From contig NZ_CABPRZ010000013.1 of the NCBI RefSeq assembly GCF_902459695.1, forward strand, positions 112,066 through 176,065: a DNA stretch of 64,000 bases. Reading direction: 5' to 3'. This stretch comes from Pandoraea terrae (GTDB lineage: Bacteria > Pseudomonadota > Gammaproteobacteria > Burkholderiales > Burkholderiaceae). Shown one piece after another: positions 9,244 to 18,156 of the stretch. The position numbers and the translations under genes were made by a program. The notes under the pieces are model-generated. The model made no database searches, was not told where the DNA came from, and saw nothing but the letters and a program-made list of their open reading frames with translations. Within the stretch, counting starts at the first letter, position 1, and every line of letters starts with the position of its first letter.

Positions 9244-11649
9244 ATGAGTACCGCAAAATCTCCGGCCCCGTCCATCGCATCGGGTGAGCACAAACCAGAG
9301 CGGAAAAAGAAGAAAAGCGAGAGTGCCACCCGGCAATACATAGATGCGCTGCTCGAGCAGTCGTACCGGCATTTGTTTGGCCCGACGGCCACGCCGGAGC
9401 AGCCGCGCAAACATGAGGTCGTGTCCATCGCCCGCCTCAAGGGGCTGTTGGCCGACTACCTGAAGGAAGGCGACCTCGCGCAAATCAAGGAAGCGTTCCA
9501 GTTCAGCGACGAAGCGCATCTGGGCCAATATCGCCAGAGCGGACAGCCCTACATTACCCATCCCGTTGCCGTTGCCGAGATCTGTGCCGAGTGGAAGCTC
9601 GACGCGCAGTCGATCATGGCCGCCCTGTTGCACGACGTGATGGAAGACCAGGGCGTCACCAAGGCCGAATTGGCCGAGCGCTTCGGCGCCAAGGTGGCGG
9701 AACTGGTCGACGGCTTGTCGAAACTCGACAAGATGGAGTTCCGCAGCCGAGAGGAAGCCCAGGCCGAGAGCTTCCGCAAGATGCTGCTGGCGATGGCGCG
9801 CGATGTCCGCGTGATCCTCGTCAAGCTGGCTGACCGCCTGCACAACATGCGCACGCTCGGCGTGACGTCGATGGAAAAACGCCGCCGCGTGGCGCGCGAA
9901 ACACTCGACATCTACGCACCTATTGCGCACCGTCTCGGCCTCAATAATACCTATCGCGAGCTGCAGGACATGAGCTTCGCGAACTACCACCCGCGCCGCT
10001 ATGCCGTGCTCGACAAGGCCGTCAAGGCAGCGCGAGGCAACCGCCGGGAGGTGGTGGGCAAGATTCTCGATACGGTCGAACGCTCCCTGAAAGACGGGGG
10101 CGTCGACGCCAACGTGTTCGGCCGCGAGAAAACGCTCTACAGCATCTACAACAAGATGCAGGAGAAGCAGTTGTCGTTCTCGCAGGTGCTCGACGTGTAT
10201 GGCTTCCGGGTCGTGGTTGAGTCGAATGCGCAGTGCTATCTCGCGCTCGGGCTGTTGCATGCGCTGTACAAGCCCGTGCCCGGCAAGTTCAAGGATTACA
10301 TCGCCATTCCGAAGGTCAATGGCTACCAGTCGCTGCATACGACGCTGGTCGGCCCGTTCGGCACGCCAATCGAATTCCAGATCCGTACGCGCCGCATGCA
10401 CGAGATCGCCGAAGCCGGGGTGGCTGCGCACTGGCTGTACAAGAACGGCGGCGCGGACATGAACGACGTGCAGAAGCACGCGCACCAGTGGCTGCAGTCG
10501 TTGCTCGACATCCAGAGCGAGACGGGCGATTCGACGGAGTTCCTGGAGCACGTCAAGATCGACCTGTTCCCGGATGCCGTGTACGTCTTCACGCCGAAAG
10601 CACGCATCATGGCGCTGCCGCGCGGCGCTACCGCCCTCGATTTCGCCTACACCGTGCACAGCGACCTGGGTAACCAGTGCGTCGCGGTCAAGATCAATAA
10701 CGAACTGCTGCCGCTGCGCACCGAACTCAAGAACGGCGATATCGTGGAAGTGATCACGGCGCCGTACTCGAAGCCGAATCCGGCCTGGCTCGGCTTTGTA
10801 CGCACCGGCAAGGCGCGCTCGGCGATCCGGCACTACCTGAAGACGATGCGCTTCACGGAATCGGTGCAACTGGGCGAGCGGCTGGTCGAGCAGTCACTGA
10901 AGGGCTACGGCCTTTCCATGTCGGAGATCAGCGAGGAAATCTGGGAAAAGCTGGCCCAATGGACCGGCAACAAGGATCGCCAGGACATTTTTGCAGATAT
11001 CGGCCTCGGCCGGCGTGTCCCGGCGGTCATGGCCAAGCGCCTGGCGGTCCTGCTATCGGGCAAGGAAAGCGACAACGAGGGCGACAGCCCCGACGATGCG
11101 GCGTCGCCGCGCGCGGACGAGCCCGTCGGGCCGCCGGTGCTCATCACCGGCACGGAAGGGATGTCCGTGCAGTTTTCGCCGTGCTGCCGTCCGATTCCGG
11201 GCGACGGCATCATGGGCTATATCGGAATCGGGCTCGGAATGGCGATCCATACCACCGACTGTACGGTCGCGCGACGCATCCACCGCAAGGATCCCACGCG
11301 CTGGATCGACGTGGCGTGGGCGCCGCAGCCGGGGCGTCTGTTCGACGTCGGCATCAAGGTGCTGGTACACCACAACCGCGGCGTGTTCTCGCGCGTGGCG
11401 GCCGATATCACGGCCTCGGACGCGAATATCGTCCATATCGGCATGGACGACGTGGTGCCGGAGGAATCGGCCACGTTGCGCTTCCTGATCCAGGTCAGCG
11501 ACCGCGTGCATCTGGCCAACGTCATGCGCCGCATCCGCGTCAATCCGGATGTCATGCGCGTTGCGCGCGAGCGGCCGAGCGAGCGGCACCAGGAAGAGAT
11601 TCACGCCGCGCATACCATGCGCATCACGCGCGAGCGCGGCAACTATTGA
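9244..11649 (+). CDS. spoT: Bifunctional (p)ppGpp synthetase/hydrolase (Rel/SpoT)
   Basis: An 801-residue RSH protein. Domains in order: HD hydrolase (H106, then LLHDVMED with H130/D131), synthetase (residues about 310-400, with KFKDYIAIPKVNGYQSLHT and the substrate-contacting EFQIRT), TGS (about 440-505, DAVYVFTPKARIMALPRGAT), the helical/conserved-Cys region with SPCCRPIPGD, and a C-terminal ACT domain. Both catalytic halves look intact, so it should make and degrade the alarmone. There is an N-terminal Lys-rich extension of about 55 residues. It follows rpoZ closely, linking alarmone metabolism to the omega-bound ppGpp site. Confidence 0.95.
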   Translation: MSTAKSPAPSIASGEHKPERKKKKSESATRQYIDALLEQSYRHLFGPTATPEQPRKHEVVSIARLKGLLADYLKEGDLAQIKEAFQFSDEAHLGQYRQSGQPYITHPVAVAEICAEWKLDAQSIMAALLHDVMEDQGVTKAELAERFGAKVAELVDGLSKLDKMEFRSREEAQAESFRKMLLAMARDVRVILVKLADRLHNMRTLGVTSMEKRRRVARETLDIYAPIAHRLGLNNTYRELQDMSFANYHPRRYAVLDKAVKAARGNRREVVGKILDTVERSLKDGGVDANVFGREKTLYSIYNKMQEKQLSFSQVLDVYGFRVVVESNAQCYLALGLLHALYKPVPGKFKDYIAIPKVNGYQSLHTTLVGPFGTPIEFQIRTRRMHEIAEAGVAAHWLYKNGGADMNDVQKHAHQWLQSLLDIQSETGDSTEFLEHVKIDLFPDAVYVFTPKARIMALPRGATALDFAYTVHSDLGNQCVAVKINNELLPLRTELKNGDIVEVITAPYSKPNPAWLGFVRTGKARSAIRHYLKTMRFTESVQLGERLVEQSLKGYGLSMSEISEEIWEKLAQWTGNKDRQDIFADIGLGRRVPAVMAKRLAVLLSGKESDNEGDSPDDAASPRADEPVGPPVLITGTEGMSVQFSPCCRPIPGDGIMGYIGIGLGMAIHTTDCTVARRIHRKDPTRWIDVAWAPQPGRLFDVGIKVLVHHNRGVFSRVAADITASDANIVHIGMDDVVPEESATLRFLIQVSDRVHLANVMRRIRVNPDVMRVARERPSERHQEEIHAAHTMRITRERGNY

Positions 11650-11681
11650 TCCGATGCGCCGCCGGGCGCATCGAACCGCAC

Positions 11682-12242
11682 TCATTCTGAAGGCAGGTAA
11701 CGCACGTCCAGAATCTCGATCTGCTCGACGCCGGCTGGCGTACGCAACGGCACCGTATCGCCGATGCGCGCCTTGGTGATCGCACGTGCGATGGGCGAGA
11801 TCCAGCTCACGTGCCCACGGTCGAGATCGACTTCGTCGATGCCGACGATCGTGATGACGTGCTCATCGCCCGCGCTGTCGGCATACGTGACTTCTGCGCC
11901 GAAAAACACCTGATCAACGTTTTCCTGGCGGCGGGTGTCGACGACTTCCGCATTATCCAGGCGCTTTGTCAGGAAACGGATGCGCCGGTCGATCTCGCGC
12001 AGGCGGCGTTTGCCGTAAATGTAATCGCCATTTTCCGACCGGTCGCCGTTGGACGCCGCCCACGAGACGATTTTCACGACCTCGGGACGATCATTGTCGA
12101 TCAGATGGAGCAGCTCGTCCTTGAGACGGCGATAGCCTGCCGGCGTAATGTAATTCTTGCTGCCGGGCGGAATTTCGGGGACTGCGGCGGCGAGATCCTC
12201 GTCATCATCACCGGCGTCTTCCTTGACGAAAGCTTTGTTCAT
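11682..12242 (-). CDS. greB: Transcription elongation factor GreB
   Basis: A 186-residue Gre factor that stimulates transcript cleavage in backtracked RNA polymerase. The N-terminal coiled coil carries NYITPAGYRRLKDELLHL and the GreB-type tip sequence SENGDYIYGKRRLREIDRRIRFL; the C-terminal FKBP-like domain follows. The acidic DDDED N-terminal insert is longer than in E. coli. I use the internal ATG (MNKAFVKED) since the upstream extension is not conserved. It converges with spoT, separated by 32 bases. Confidence 0.92.
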   Translation of the reverse strand: MNKAFVKEDAGDDDEDLAAAVPEIPPGSKNYITPAGYRRLKDELLHLIDNDRPEVVKIVSWAASNGDRSENGDYIYGKRRLREIDRRIRFLTKRLDNAEVVDTRRQENVDQVFFGAEVTYADSAGDEHVITIVGIDEVDLDRGHVSWISPIARAITKARIGDTVPLRTPAGVEQIEILDVRYLPSE

Positions 12243-12414
12243 GTCAGCCTGACGGGCCGCAAGGCCCGGCGTCGATCCATTGTATTCAGTCGTTTCATTA
12301 TAGAAGCGATCGGCGCCGATGAGCCATGCGGCAGTATGATATGCCGCCGGCGCCGTCATGCTCTACAATCGACCGGCGTGCAATTTCGCACTATGCCCGT
12401 CAACGGAGATCGTC

Positions 12415-13302
12415 ATGGCAAGCCCTTTCCTGGCCGTTCTCAAGCCGCACACCAGCGATATCGGTGCATTTCTCGTGCAGCGCAGCCTGCCCAGCGCGCA
12501 GTTCCAGACCATTGGCCCGTTCATCTTCTTCGACCATATGGGACCGGCGATGCTTTCGCCGGGGAAAGGCATGGACGTGCGCCCGCACCCGCACATCGGA
12601 CTGGCGACCGTCACCTATCTGTTCGACGGGGAGATCATGCACCGCGACAGTCTCGGTAATGCGCAGCGCATTACGCCGGGGGCCGTCAACTGGATGACGG
12701 CAGGGCGAGGTATTGTGCACTCCGAACGGTCGCCCGACGACTTTCGCGAACGCGGCGGACCGGTGCACGGCATCCAGACCTGGGTCGCGTTGCCGAAAGC
12801 GGATGAAGAGACCGAACCCGCGTTCGCCCATCATCCCGTTGAAGCACTGCCGGAAATCACGCTGCCGGGGGTGAAGCTGCGGCTGATTCTCGGCACCGCA
12901 TTCGGCAGGGAGTCGCCGGTCGTCGTCTTTTCCCCGATCTTTTACCTCGCCGGCGAGCTGGCGCCGGGGGCATCGTTTACGTTGGCGCCCGAACACCGGG
13001 AGCGTGCGGTGTACGCCCTGGATGGCGAAATCCACGTGGACGGCGAGGTGCTGCCCGCACAACGCATGGGCGTGCTCGCGCCGGACACCGACGTCAAGAT
13101 CACGGCGGGCGATGCGCCGGTCAAGATCATGTTGCTCGGCGGCGCGCCGCTCGATGGCGACCGGTTCATCTTCTGGAATTTCGTATCGTCGAGCCGTGAG
13201 CGCATCGAAGTCGCCAAGGCTGCCTGGATGGCGCAGGAAATGGGCCAAGTCCCGGGTGAGACGGAATGGATTCCGCTGCCGGAGCGAAAACCGGCGAAAT
13301 AG
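12415..13302 (+). CDS. Pirin family protein
   Basis: A 295-residue bicupin. The N-terminal cupin holds the likely metal ligands H58 and H60 (RPHPHIGLATVTYLFDG) and H102/E104 (GRGIVHSE). Bacterial pirins act as quercetinases or redox-linked regulators; the specific role here is unknown. GGAG stands seven bases upstream of the ATG. It is followed after 63 bases by the CnoX-like gene on the same strand. Confidence 0.9.
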   Translation: MASPFLAVLKPHTSDIGAFLVQRSLPSAQFQTIGPFIFFDHMGPAMLSPGKGMDVRPHPHIGLATVTYLFDGEIMHRDSLGNAQRITPGAVNWMTAGRGIVHSERSPDDFRERGGPVHGIQTWVALPKADEETEPAFAHHPVEALPEITLPGVKLRLILGTAFGRESPVVVFSPIFYLAGELAPGASFTLAPEHRERAVYALDGEIHVDGEVLPAQRMGVLAPDTDVKITAGDAPVKIMLLGGAPLDGDRFIFWNFVSSSRERIEVAKAAWMAQEMGQVPGETEWIPLPERKPAK

Positions 13303-13365
13303 GCGGCACCACCGGATGGATGTGCCCCCCGTGATGTCGTTCCCCAATTACCCTGGATACGCCCT

Positions 13366-14220
13366 ATGATCGATACCAATCTCGCCAGCTTTGACCAGGA
13401 TGTCCTGGCTTTCTCGCATCAAGTACCGGTCCTTGCCGATTTCTGGGCGCCTTGGTGCGGTCCGTGCCGCGCGCTTGGCCCGTTGCTTGAAAAGCTCGAA
13501 GCCGAGATGGGCGGGCGCTTTCGTCTGGTCAAGATCAATGCCGACGAGAACCAGCAGCTGAGCGCCGACTACCAGGTGCGCAGCCTGCCGACGGTCATCG
13601 CTTTCGTCGAAGGCGAGCCCGTCGATCAGTTCGTGGGCGCGTTGCCTGAGGGCCAATTGCGCGCCTTCATCGAGCGCCTTGCCCCGAATCCTGCCGAACT
13701 GGCGCGCCGCGAAGCGCATACGGCGTTGGCCGCGGGCGAGCCGGAAGCCGCGTGCGAGGCCTTGCAGGCGGCGTTGGCGCTCGATCCGGGGCATGACGAC
13801 GCGCGTGTCGACCTGATCGAAGTCCTGCTTGGCATCGGCGATCTCGCCGGTGCGCGCAATGAATTCGCACTGTTGACGCATCGCCTCGTGGCGCTTGGCA
13901 ATGCACGTGTGAATGCGCTGAAAACGCGGCTCGACGCGGCCGAGCAGGCGAGCACGTTGCCGCCGGCGAGCGAGTTGGCGCAGCGCGTCGCCCAGGCACC
14001 CGACGACTTGCGTGCGCGGCTCGATCTGGCCAATCGCCATCTGGCCGATCACCATTTTGACGAAGCGCTCAGTGAGTTGCTGATCATCGTGCAGCGCGAC
14101 CGGACCTTCGAGGACGGCGTCGCGCGCAAATCGATGCTCGCCATCTTCGAGACGCTGGGGGCCGTCGATCCGGCACGTGTCGCGGCATGGCGGCGCAAGC
14201 TCAGTGCCGCCCTCAACTGA
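13366..14220 (+). CDS. cnoX: CnoX-type chaperedoxin (thioredoxin plus TPR)
   Basis: A 284-residue cytoplasmic protein with an N-terminal thioredoxin fold (about 1-108; active site WCGPC with C31 and C34) and C-terminal TPR-like helices (about 115-280), the architecture of CnoX/YbbN. CnoX holds oxidation-prone clients and hands them to GroEL or DnaK. The E. coli protein has lost the CxxC pair, whereas the intact motif here suggests real thiol-disulfide activity. The start overlaps no other gene, and the P-loop protein follows after 15 bases. Confidence 0.9.
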   Translation: MIDTNLASFDQDVLAFSHQVPVLADFWAPWCGPCRALGPLLEKLEAEMGGRFRLVKINADENQQLSADYQVRSLPTVIAFVEGEPVDQFVGALPEGQLRAFIERLAPNPAELARREAHTALAAGEPEAACEALQAALALDPGHDDARVDLIEVLLGIGDLAGARNEFALLTHRLVALGNARVNALKTRLDAAEQASTLPPASELAQRVAQAPDDLRARLDLANRHLADHHFDEALSELLIIVQRDRTFEDGVARKSMLAIFETLGAVDPARVAAWRRKLSAALN

Positions 14221-14235
14221 ACGGACCACGCCCGC

Positions 14236-14823
14236 ATGACGCGCCTCGTTTTCTTTTGCGGCCACGCCGGGGCCGGCAAGACCTCCCTGGCCAAGCGCTT
14301 GATCGGACCGCTGATCCGGCAAAGCGGAGAAGCGTTCTGCCTGCTCGACAAGGACACCGTGTACGGCGCGTACAGCGCGTCCGTCATGCAGGTGCTCACC
14401 GGCGATCCGAACGACCGCGACAGTCCCGTCTATCTGCAGCATCTGCGCGATCCGGAATATGCCGGTCTGATGGAAGTTGCTCGCGAAAATCTCGCGTTGG
14501 GCGTGAACGCGCTCGTCGTCGGTCCGTTTTCGCGCGAAATTCGCAGCGGTGCGCTGTTCGACCGCGCATGGCTCGGCATCGGCGATGACATCGGCGTGCA
14601 CGTCGTGTGGGTCGACCTGGACGAGGACGACGCACGTGCGCGCATCGTCGCGCGCGCCAATCCGAACGACGCTTACAAATTGGCCCACTGGGACGATTAC
14701 CGCCTGCGCCGCTTCGTGCCGGCGGCAGCGTCGTATCCGGGGCTGATCCGCTTTGACAATACGGCTCCATGCCCGGACGACGACGCGGCGCTGCTTCAGG
14801 CGCTGCTGGCGCGCACGCGCTGA
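14236..14823 (+). CDS. P-loop ATP-binding protein, kinase-like (unknown substrate)
   Basis: A 195-residue protein with an N-terminal Walker A motif (GHAGAGKTS, residues about 9-17) and a size and layout similar to zeta-toxin/gluconate-kinase type P-loop kinases. LLDKDTVYG after strand 2 and the LDEDDARARIVARANPND block resemble the substrate and lid regions of small-molecule kinases. I do not recognise the specific substrate. It sits between cnoX and kdpD, with a gap of two bases to the latter. Confidence 0.7.
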   Translation: MTRLVFFCGHAGAGKTSLAKRLIGPLIRQSGEAFCLLDKDTVYGAYSASVMQVLTGDPNDRDSPVYLQHLRDPEYAGLMEVARENLALGVNALVVGPFSREIRSGALFDRAWLGIGDDIGVHVVWVDLDEDDARARIVARANPNDAYKLAHWDDYRLRRFVPAAASYPGLIRFDNTAPCPDDDAALLQALLARTR

Positions 14824-14825
14824 GT

Positions 14826-17255
14826 ATGACTTCCCCAGGCATGGAGCGCCCCGATCCCGACGCATTGCCCGGCAAACCGCTGCGTGACGAAGCGCCCAGT
14901 CAACGCGGCCGCCTCAAGATATTCTTCGGCGCTTGCGCTGGCGTAGGGAAGACGTATGCCATGCTGCAGGCAGCGCACAAGTTGCACGAGGAGGGGGCCG
15001 ACGTGGTCGTCGGTGTCATCGAGACGCACGGGCGTGACGAGACGGCGAGCCTCTCTGAAGGGCTCGACGTATTGCCGCAACGACTGGTCGAGTATCGCGG
15101 CCGCATGCTGCGCGAGTTCGATCTCGACGGCATGTTGGCCCGCGCGCCGGCGCTGGCGCTGGTTGACGAACTCGCGCACACCAACGTATCCGGCGCGCGC
15201 CATGTGAAGCGCTGGCAGGATATCGACGAACTGCTGGCAGCAGGCATCGACGTGTACACGACGCTGAACGTTCAGCACCTCGAAAGTCTCAACGATGTCG
15301 TTGGACAAATTACGGGCATCCGCGTGTGGGAAACGTTGCCCGATCGCGTGTTCGACATGGCAGACGAGGTCAAGCTCGTCGATCTGCCGCCCGATGAGTT
15401 GCTTGAGCGGATGCGCGAAGGCAAGGTGTACCTGCCTCAGCAGGCGGAGCGCGCCATGCGGAATTTCTTTCGCAAGGGCCATTTGATCGCCCTGCGAGAG
15501 GTGGCGCTGCGGCGCACGGCCGATCGTGTCGATGCGCAAATGCGCGAGTATCGGGCAGACCAATCCATCGGTCATGTCTGGCGGGCACGCGAACGTCTGC
15601 GCGTGGCCATTGGTCCGGGGCCGGCCTGGCGCGACTGGCTCGATGCCGCGCCGGCCAACGGTCTCGCCGGACCGTTGCGCGGGTATGCGTGGGCAGTGGC
15701 GATCTGCGGCGTTGTGACGCTGGCGGCAGCCGAGCTGGTGGTATTCCTCGATCTCGCGAACATCGCCATGCTGTATCTGCTCGGCGTGATTGCCGCGGCG
15801 ATGTGGCTCGGGCGCGGGCCGGGCGTGCTGGCGTCGTTCCTGTCTGTCCTGGCGTTCGATTTCTTCTTCGTGCCGCCAACGATGTCGCTGTCGGTCGCGG
15901 ATACGCAATATCTGCTGACCTTCGCCGTCATGCTGACGGTGGCGCTCCTCATCAGCCATCTGACCACCAGCTTGCGGTTTCAGGCACGTCTGGCGACCTG
16001 GCGCGAACGGCGGACCGGCGCGGTGTACGCGATGGCGCGCGAGCTTGCCGCCGCGCTCGCCACGGCGCAGATCCTCGAGATCGGCGCACGGCATGTCCGC
16101 GAAGTCTTTCAGGCGCGCGTCGCGATTTTGTTGCCGGACGGGCACGGTAAGGTGCGTCAGCCGGTCGACGACGCCGATTCGCTCGGCTTGCCCCCGCAGA
16201 TCGACAACGACGTGGCGCAATGGGTGTACGACCAGCAGCAGCCGGCGGGTCAGGGCACGGCGACGCTACCGGCCGCCGAGGCGTTGTACCTGCCATTGCG
16301 TGCCCCGATGCGAACGCGTGGCGTGCTGGTCGTGAGCGCCGGCGCGCCATCCCCTGCCACGCCCGAACAGCAGCGGCTGCTCGATACGTTCGCGGCACAG
16401 ATCGCCCTGGCGCTCGAGCGCGTGCATTACGTCGAAATCGCGCAAGACGCGCTCGTCACGATGGAGTCGGAACGATTGCGCAACTCGCTGCTTTCGGCAA
16501 TTTCCCATGACTTGCGCACACCGCTGACGGCGATCGTGGGGTTCGCGAGCGTGCTCGCGCGCGACGAGAACCGGCACGAGGTTCCCGCGCCATTGCGAAG
16601 GGAAATGGCCGAGGCCATTCACGAGGAAGCGCAGCGCATGACGGGCCTTGTCACGAACTTGCTCGACATGGCGAAGTTGCAGGCCGGTAGTGTGCAATTG
16701 AATCGTCAATGGCAAATGCTCGAAGAGGTTGTCGGCACGTCACTGCGCGCCTGCAGGCGCGTGTTGACCGGGCATCAGGTAACGACACATCTGCCCCCCG
16801 ACCTGCCGTTGCTTCGCTTCGATGCGGTGTTGATGGAACGCCTGTTTGCGAATCTGCTGGAGAACGCCGCCAAGTACACGCCGGCGGGCAGCCATATCGC
16901 GATATCCGCTGAACGCCGGGCGGACGTCGTGGAAGTGTCCGTCGAGGACGACGGGCCGGGGTTGCCGGCAGGCATCGAAGACCGTCTCTTCGAGAAATTC
17001 ATGCGGGGCGAAAAAGAGTCGGCGAAGCCGGGCATCGGCTTGGGACTGGCCATTTGCCGCGCCATCGTCGAGGCGCATGGCGGTAGAATCGAGGCCGTCA
17101 ACGTGGCGCACGGGCACGGCGCGCGTTTCGTCGTTACCCTGCCGGTAGAGACGCCGCCCCCGGAGGCCGACGTTGACGACGCGGGTGGCTCGCCGGACGC
17201 CCCGGACACGCCCGACCTGCCGCGAGATCCCTCTGCCAGAGCGCAACATGAGTGA
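14826..17255 (+). CDS. kdpD: KdpD-type sensor histidine kinase lacking the USP domain
   Basis: An 809-residue membrane sensor kinase. The N-terminal KdpD domain (about 28-245) has Walker A GACAGVGKT (35-43) and Walker B ALALVDELAHTN. Four membrane helices (about 287-380, DUF4118), a GAF-like region, the HisKA box with His561 (ISHDLRTPLT) and an HATPase domain (DDGPGLP, GIGLGLAICRAIV) follow. The universal-stress-protein domain normally found between the KdpD domain and the membrane helices is missing: the chain passes from AIGPGPA directly to WRDWL at residue 267. No kdpFABC potassium pump genes are nearby. The ATG at 14826 is chosen over 14769, which overlaps the upstream gene. Overlaps kdpE by eight bases. 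Confidence 0.92.
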   Translation: MTSPGMERPDPDALPGKPLRDEAPSQRGRLKIFFGACAGVGKTYAMLQAAHKLHEEGADVVVGVIETHGRDETASLSEGLDVLPQRLVEYRGRMLREFDLDGMLARAPALALVDELAHTNVSGARHVKRWQDIDELLAAGIDVYTTLNVQHLESLNDVVGQITGIRVWETLPDRVFDMADEVKLVDLPPDELLERMREGKVYLPQQAERAMRNFFRKGHLIALREVALRRTADRVDAQMREYRADQSIGHVWRARERLRVAIGPGPAWRDWLDAAPANGLAGPLRGYAWAVAICGVVTLAAAELVVFLDLANIAMLYLLGVIAAAMWLGRGPGVLASFLSVLAFDFFFVPPTMSLSVADTQYLLTFAVMLTVALLISHLTTSLRFQARLATWRERRTGAVYAMARELAAALATAQILEIGARHVREVFQARVAILLPDGHGKVRQPVDDADSLGLPPQIDNDVAQWVYDQQQPAGQGTATLPAAEALYLPLRAPMRTRGVLVVSAGAPSPATPEQQRLLDTFAAQIALALERVHYVEIAQDALVTMESERLRNSLLSAISHDLRTPLTAIVGFASVLARDENRHEVPAPLRREMAEAIHEEAQRMTGLVTNLLDMAKLQAGSVQLNRQWQMLEEVVGTSLRACRRVLTGHQVTTHLPPDLPLLRFDAVLMERLFANLLENAAKYTPAGSHIAISAERRADVVEVSVEDDGPGLPAGIEDRLFEKFMRGEKESAKPGIGLGLAICRAIVEAHGGRIEAVNVAHGHGARFVVTLPVETPPPEADVDDAGGSPDAPDTPDLPRDPSARAQHE

Positions 17256-17958
17256 ACCTGCCGTCACCCTGGTGGTGATCGAAGACGAGAAGACCATTCG
17301 CCGCTTCCTGCGTACGTCGCTGGAAGCGGAGGGCATGATCGTGCACGAAGCGGAAACGGGGCGGCAAGGGTTGATTGAGGCGGCTACGCGCAAACCGGAT
17401 CTGCTGATTGTCGATCTCGGGTTGCCCGACGTGGACGGCGTCGAAGTGATCCGCGAATTGCGCGGCTGGACGGACATGCCGGTTATCGTCCTGTCCGCCC
17501 GTAACGCCGAGCACGAAAAGGTCGTGGCGCTCGATGTCGGTGCGGATGACTACCTGACGAAGCCGTTCGGCGTCTCCGAATTGCTGGCGCGCATCCGTGC
17601 GCAACTGCGGCGTCATCATCGCGGCGGCGGCACCGATACGCTCGACGAATCGTTTGCGTTCGGCGACGTCCATATCGACCTGTCGCGGCGCAAGGTGACG
17701 CGCGGCGATGACCCGGTGCACCTTACGCCCATCGAGTACCGCCTGCTGGTGACGTTGGTCCGACACGCCGGGCGCGTGCTTACCCATCGTCAATTACTCA
17801 AGGAAGTCTGGGGACCCTCGCATATCGAGAGCAACCACTACCTGCGCATTTACATGGGCCATCTTCGCCAGAAGCTCGAGGCCGATCCGGCGCAACCGCG
17901 GCATATCCTGACAGAGACCGGTGTCGGCTATCGCCTGGAGACGGATGCGGCACCGTAG
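17248..17958 (+). CDS. kdpE: KdpE-type response regulator
   Basis: A 236-residue OmpR-class regulator. The receiver domain shows the acidic pair in VVIEDEK, phospho-acceptor Asp near residue 54 (LLIVDLGLPDVDG) and Lys in YLTKPF; the C-terminal winged helix carries LTPIEYRLLVTLVRHAGRVLTHRQLL and HYLRIYMGHLRQKLE, typical of KdpE. It overlaps kdpD (ATGAGTGA) and is surely its partner. With no kdpFABC here, the target must be elsewhere or different. Confidence 0.93.
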   Translation: MSEPAVTLVVIEDEKTIRRFLRTSLEAEGMIVHEAETGRQGLIEAATRKPDLLIVDLGLPDVDGVEVIRELRGWTDMPVIVLSARNAEHEKVVALDVGADDYLTKPFGVSELLARIRAQLRRHHRGGGTDTLDESFAFGDVHIDLSRRKVTRGDDPVHLTPIEYRLLVTLVRHAGRVLTHRQLLKEVWGPSHIESNHYLRIYMGHLRQKLEADPAQPRHILTETGVGYRLETDAAP

Positions 17959-18050
17959 CCGCGCAGCCAGGGCCCGATGCCTGGGCCATCCAATCCGACC
18001 GTAGTCTGCAAGATCTTTGTCACTTTGGTAAACTTGTCACGTCAATATGA

Positions 18051-18080
18051 CGGTGACACTTTTGCTGTCGCCGTTTTTTT
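18051..18080 (+). terminator. Intrinsic terminator after kdpE / before riboswitch
   Basis: An 8-bp stem, CGGTGACA (18051-18058) with TGTCGCCG (18066-18073) including one T-G wobble, is followed directly by seven T residues. It ends kdpDE transcripts or, given its position eight bases before the guanidine-II hairpins, could belong to the gdx leader. Confidence 0.7.
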
Positions 18081-18087
18081 GTTGACC

Positions 18088-18135
18088 CGCTACGGGACGA
18101 CTTGTAGCGCGCTGCCTTCCGCGGGGACGACCCCG
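18088..18135 (+). promoter_or_regulatory. Guanidine-II (mini-ykkC) riboswitch
   Basis: Two tandem hairpins carry the diagnostic ACGR loops. P1 is CGCTAC (18088-18093) with GTAGCG (18104-18109), inner GGG/CTT pairs and loop ACGA (18097-18100). P2 is CGGGG/CCCCG (18122-18135) around loop ACGA (18127-18130). The spacing is about 12 bases. It ends 21 bases before the start of the gdx gene, where guanidine-bound loops would kiss and free the ribosome site. This arrangement in front of an SMR exporter is exactly what the family shows. Confidence 0.93.
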
Positions 18136-18156
18136 ACCTCCACATCGAAGTCACTT

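Noticed and set aside
8800..10869. Minus-strand open frame of 689 codons opposite spoT
   Set aside because: High-GC shadow frame; the spoT domains on the plus strand fill the same bases and the shadow peptide has no family motifs.
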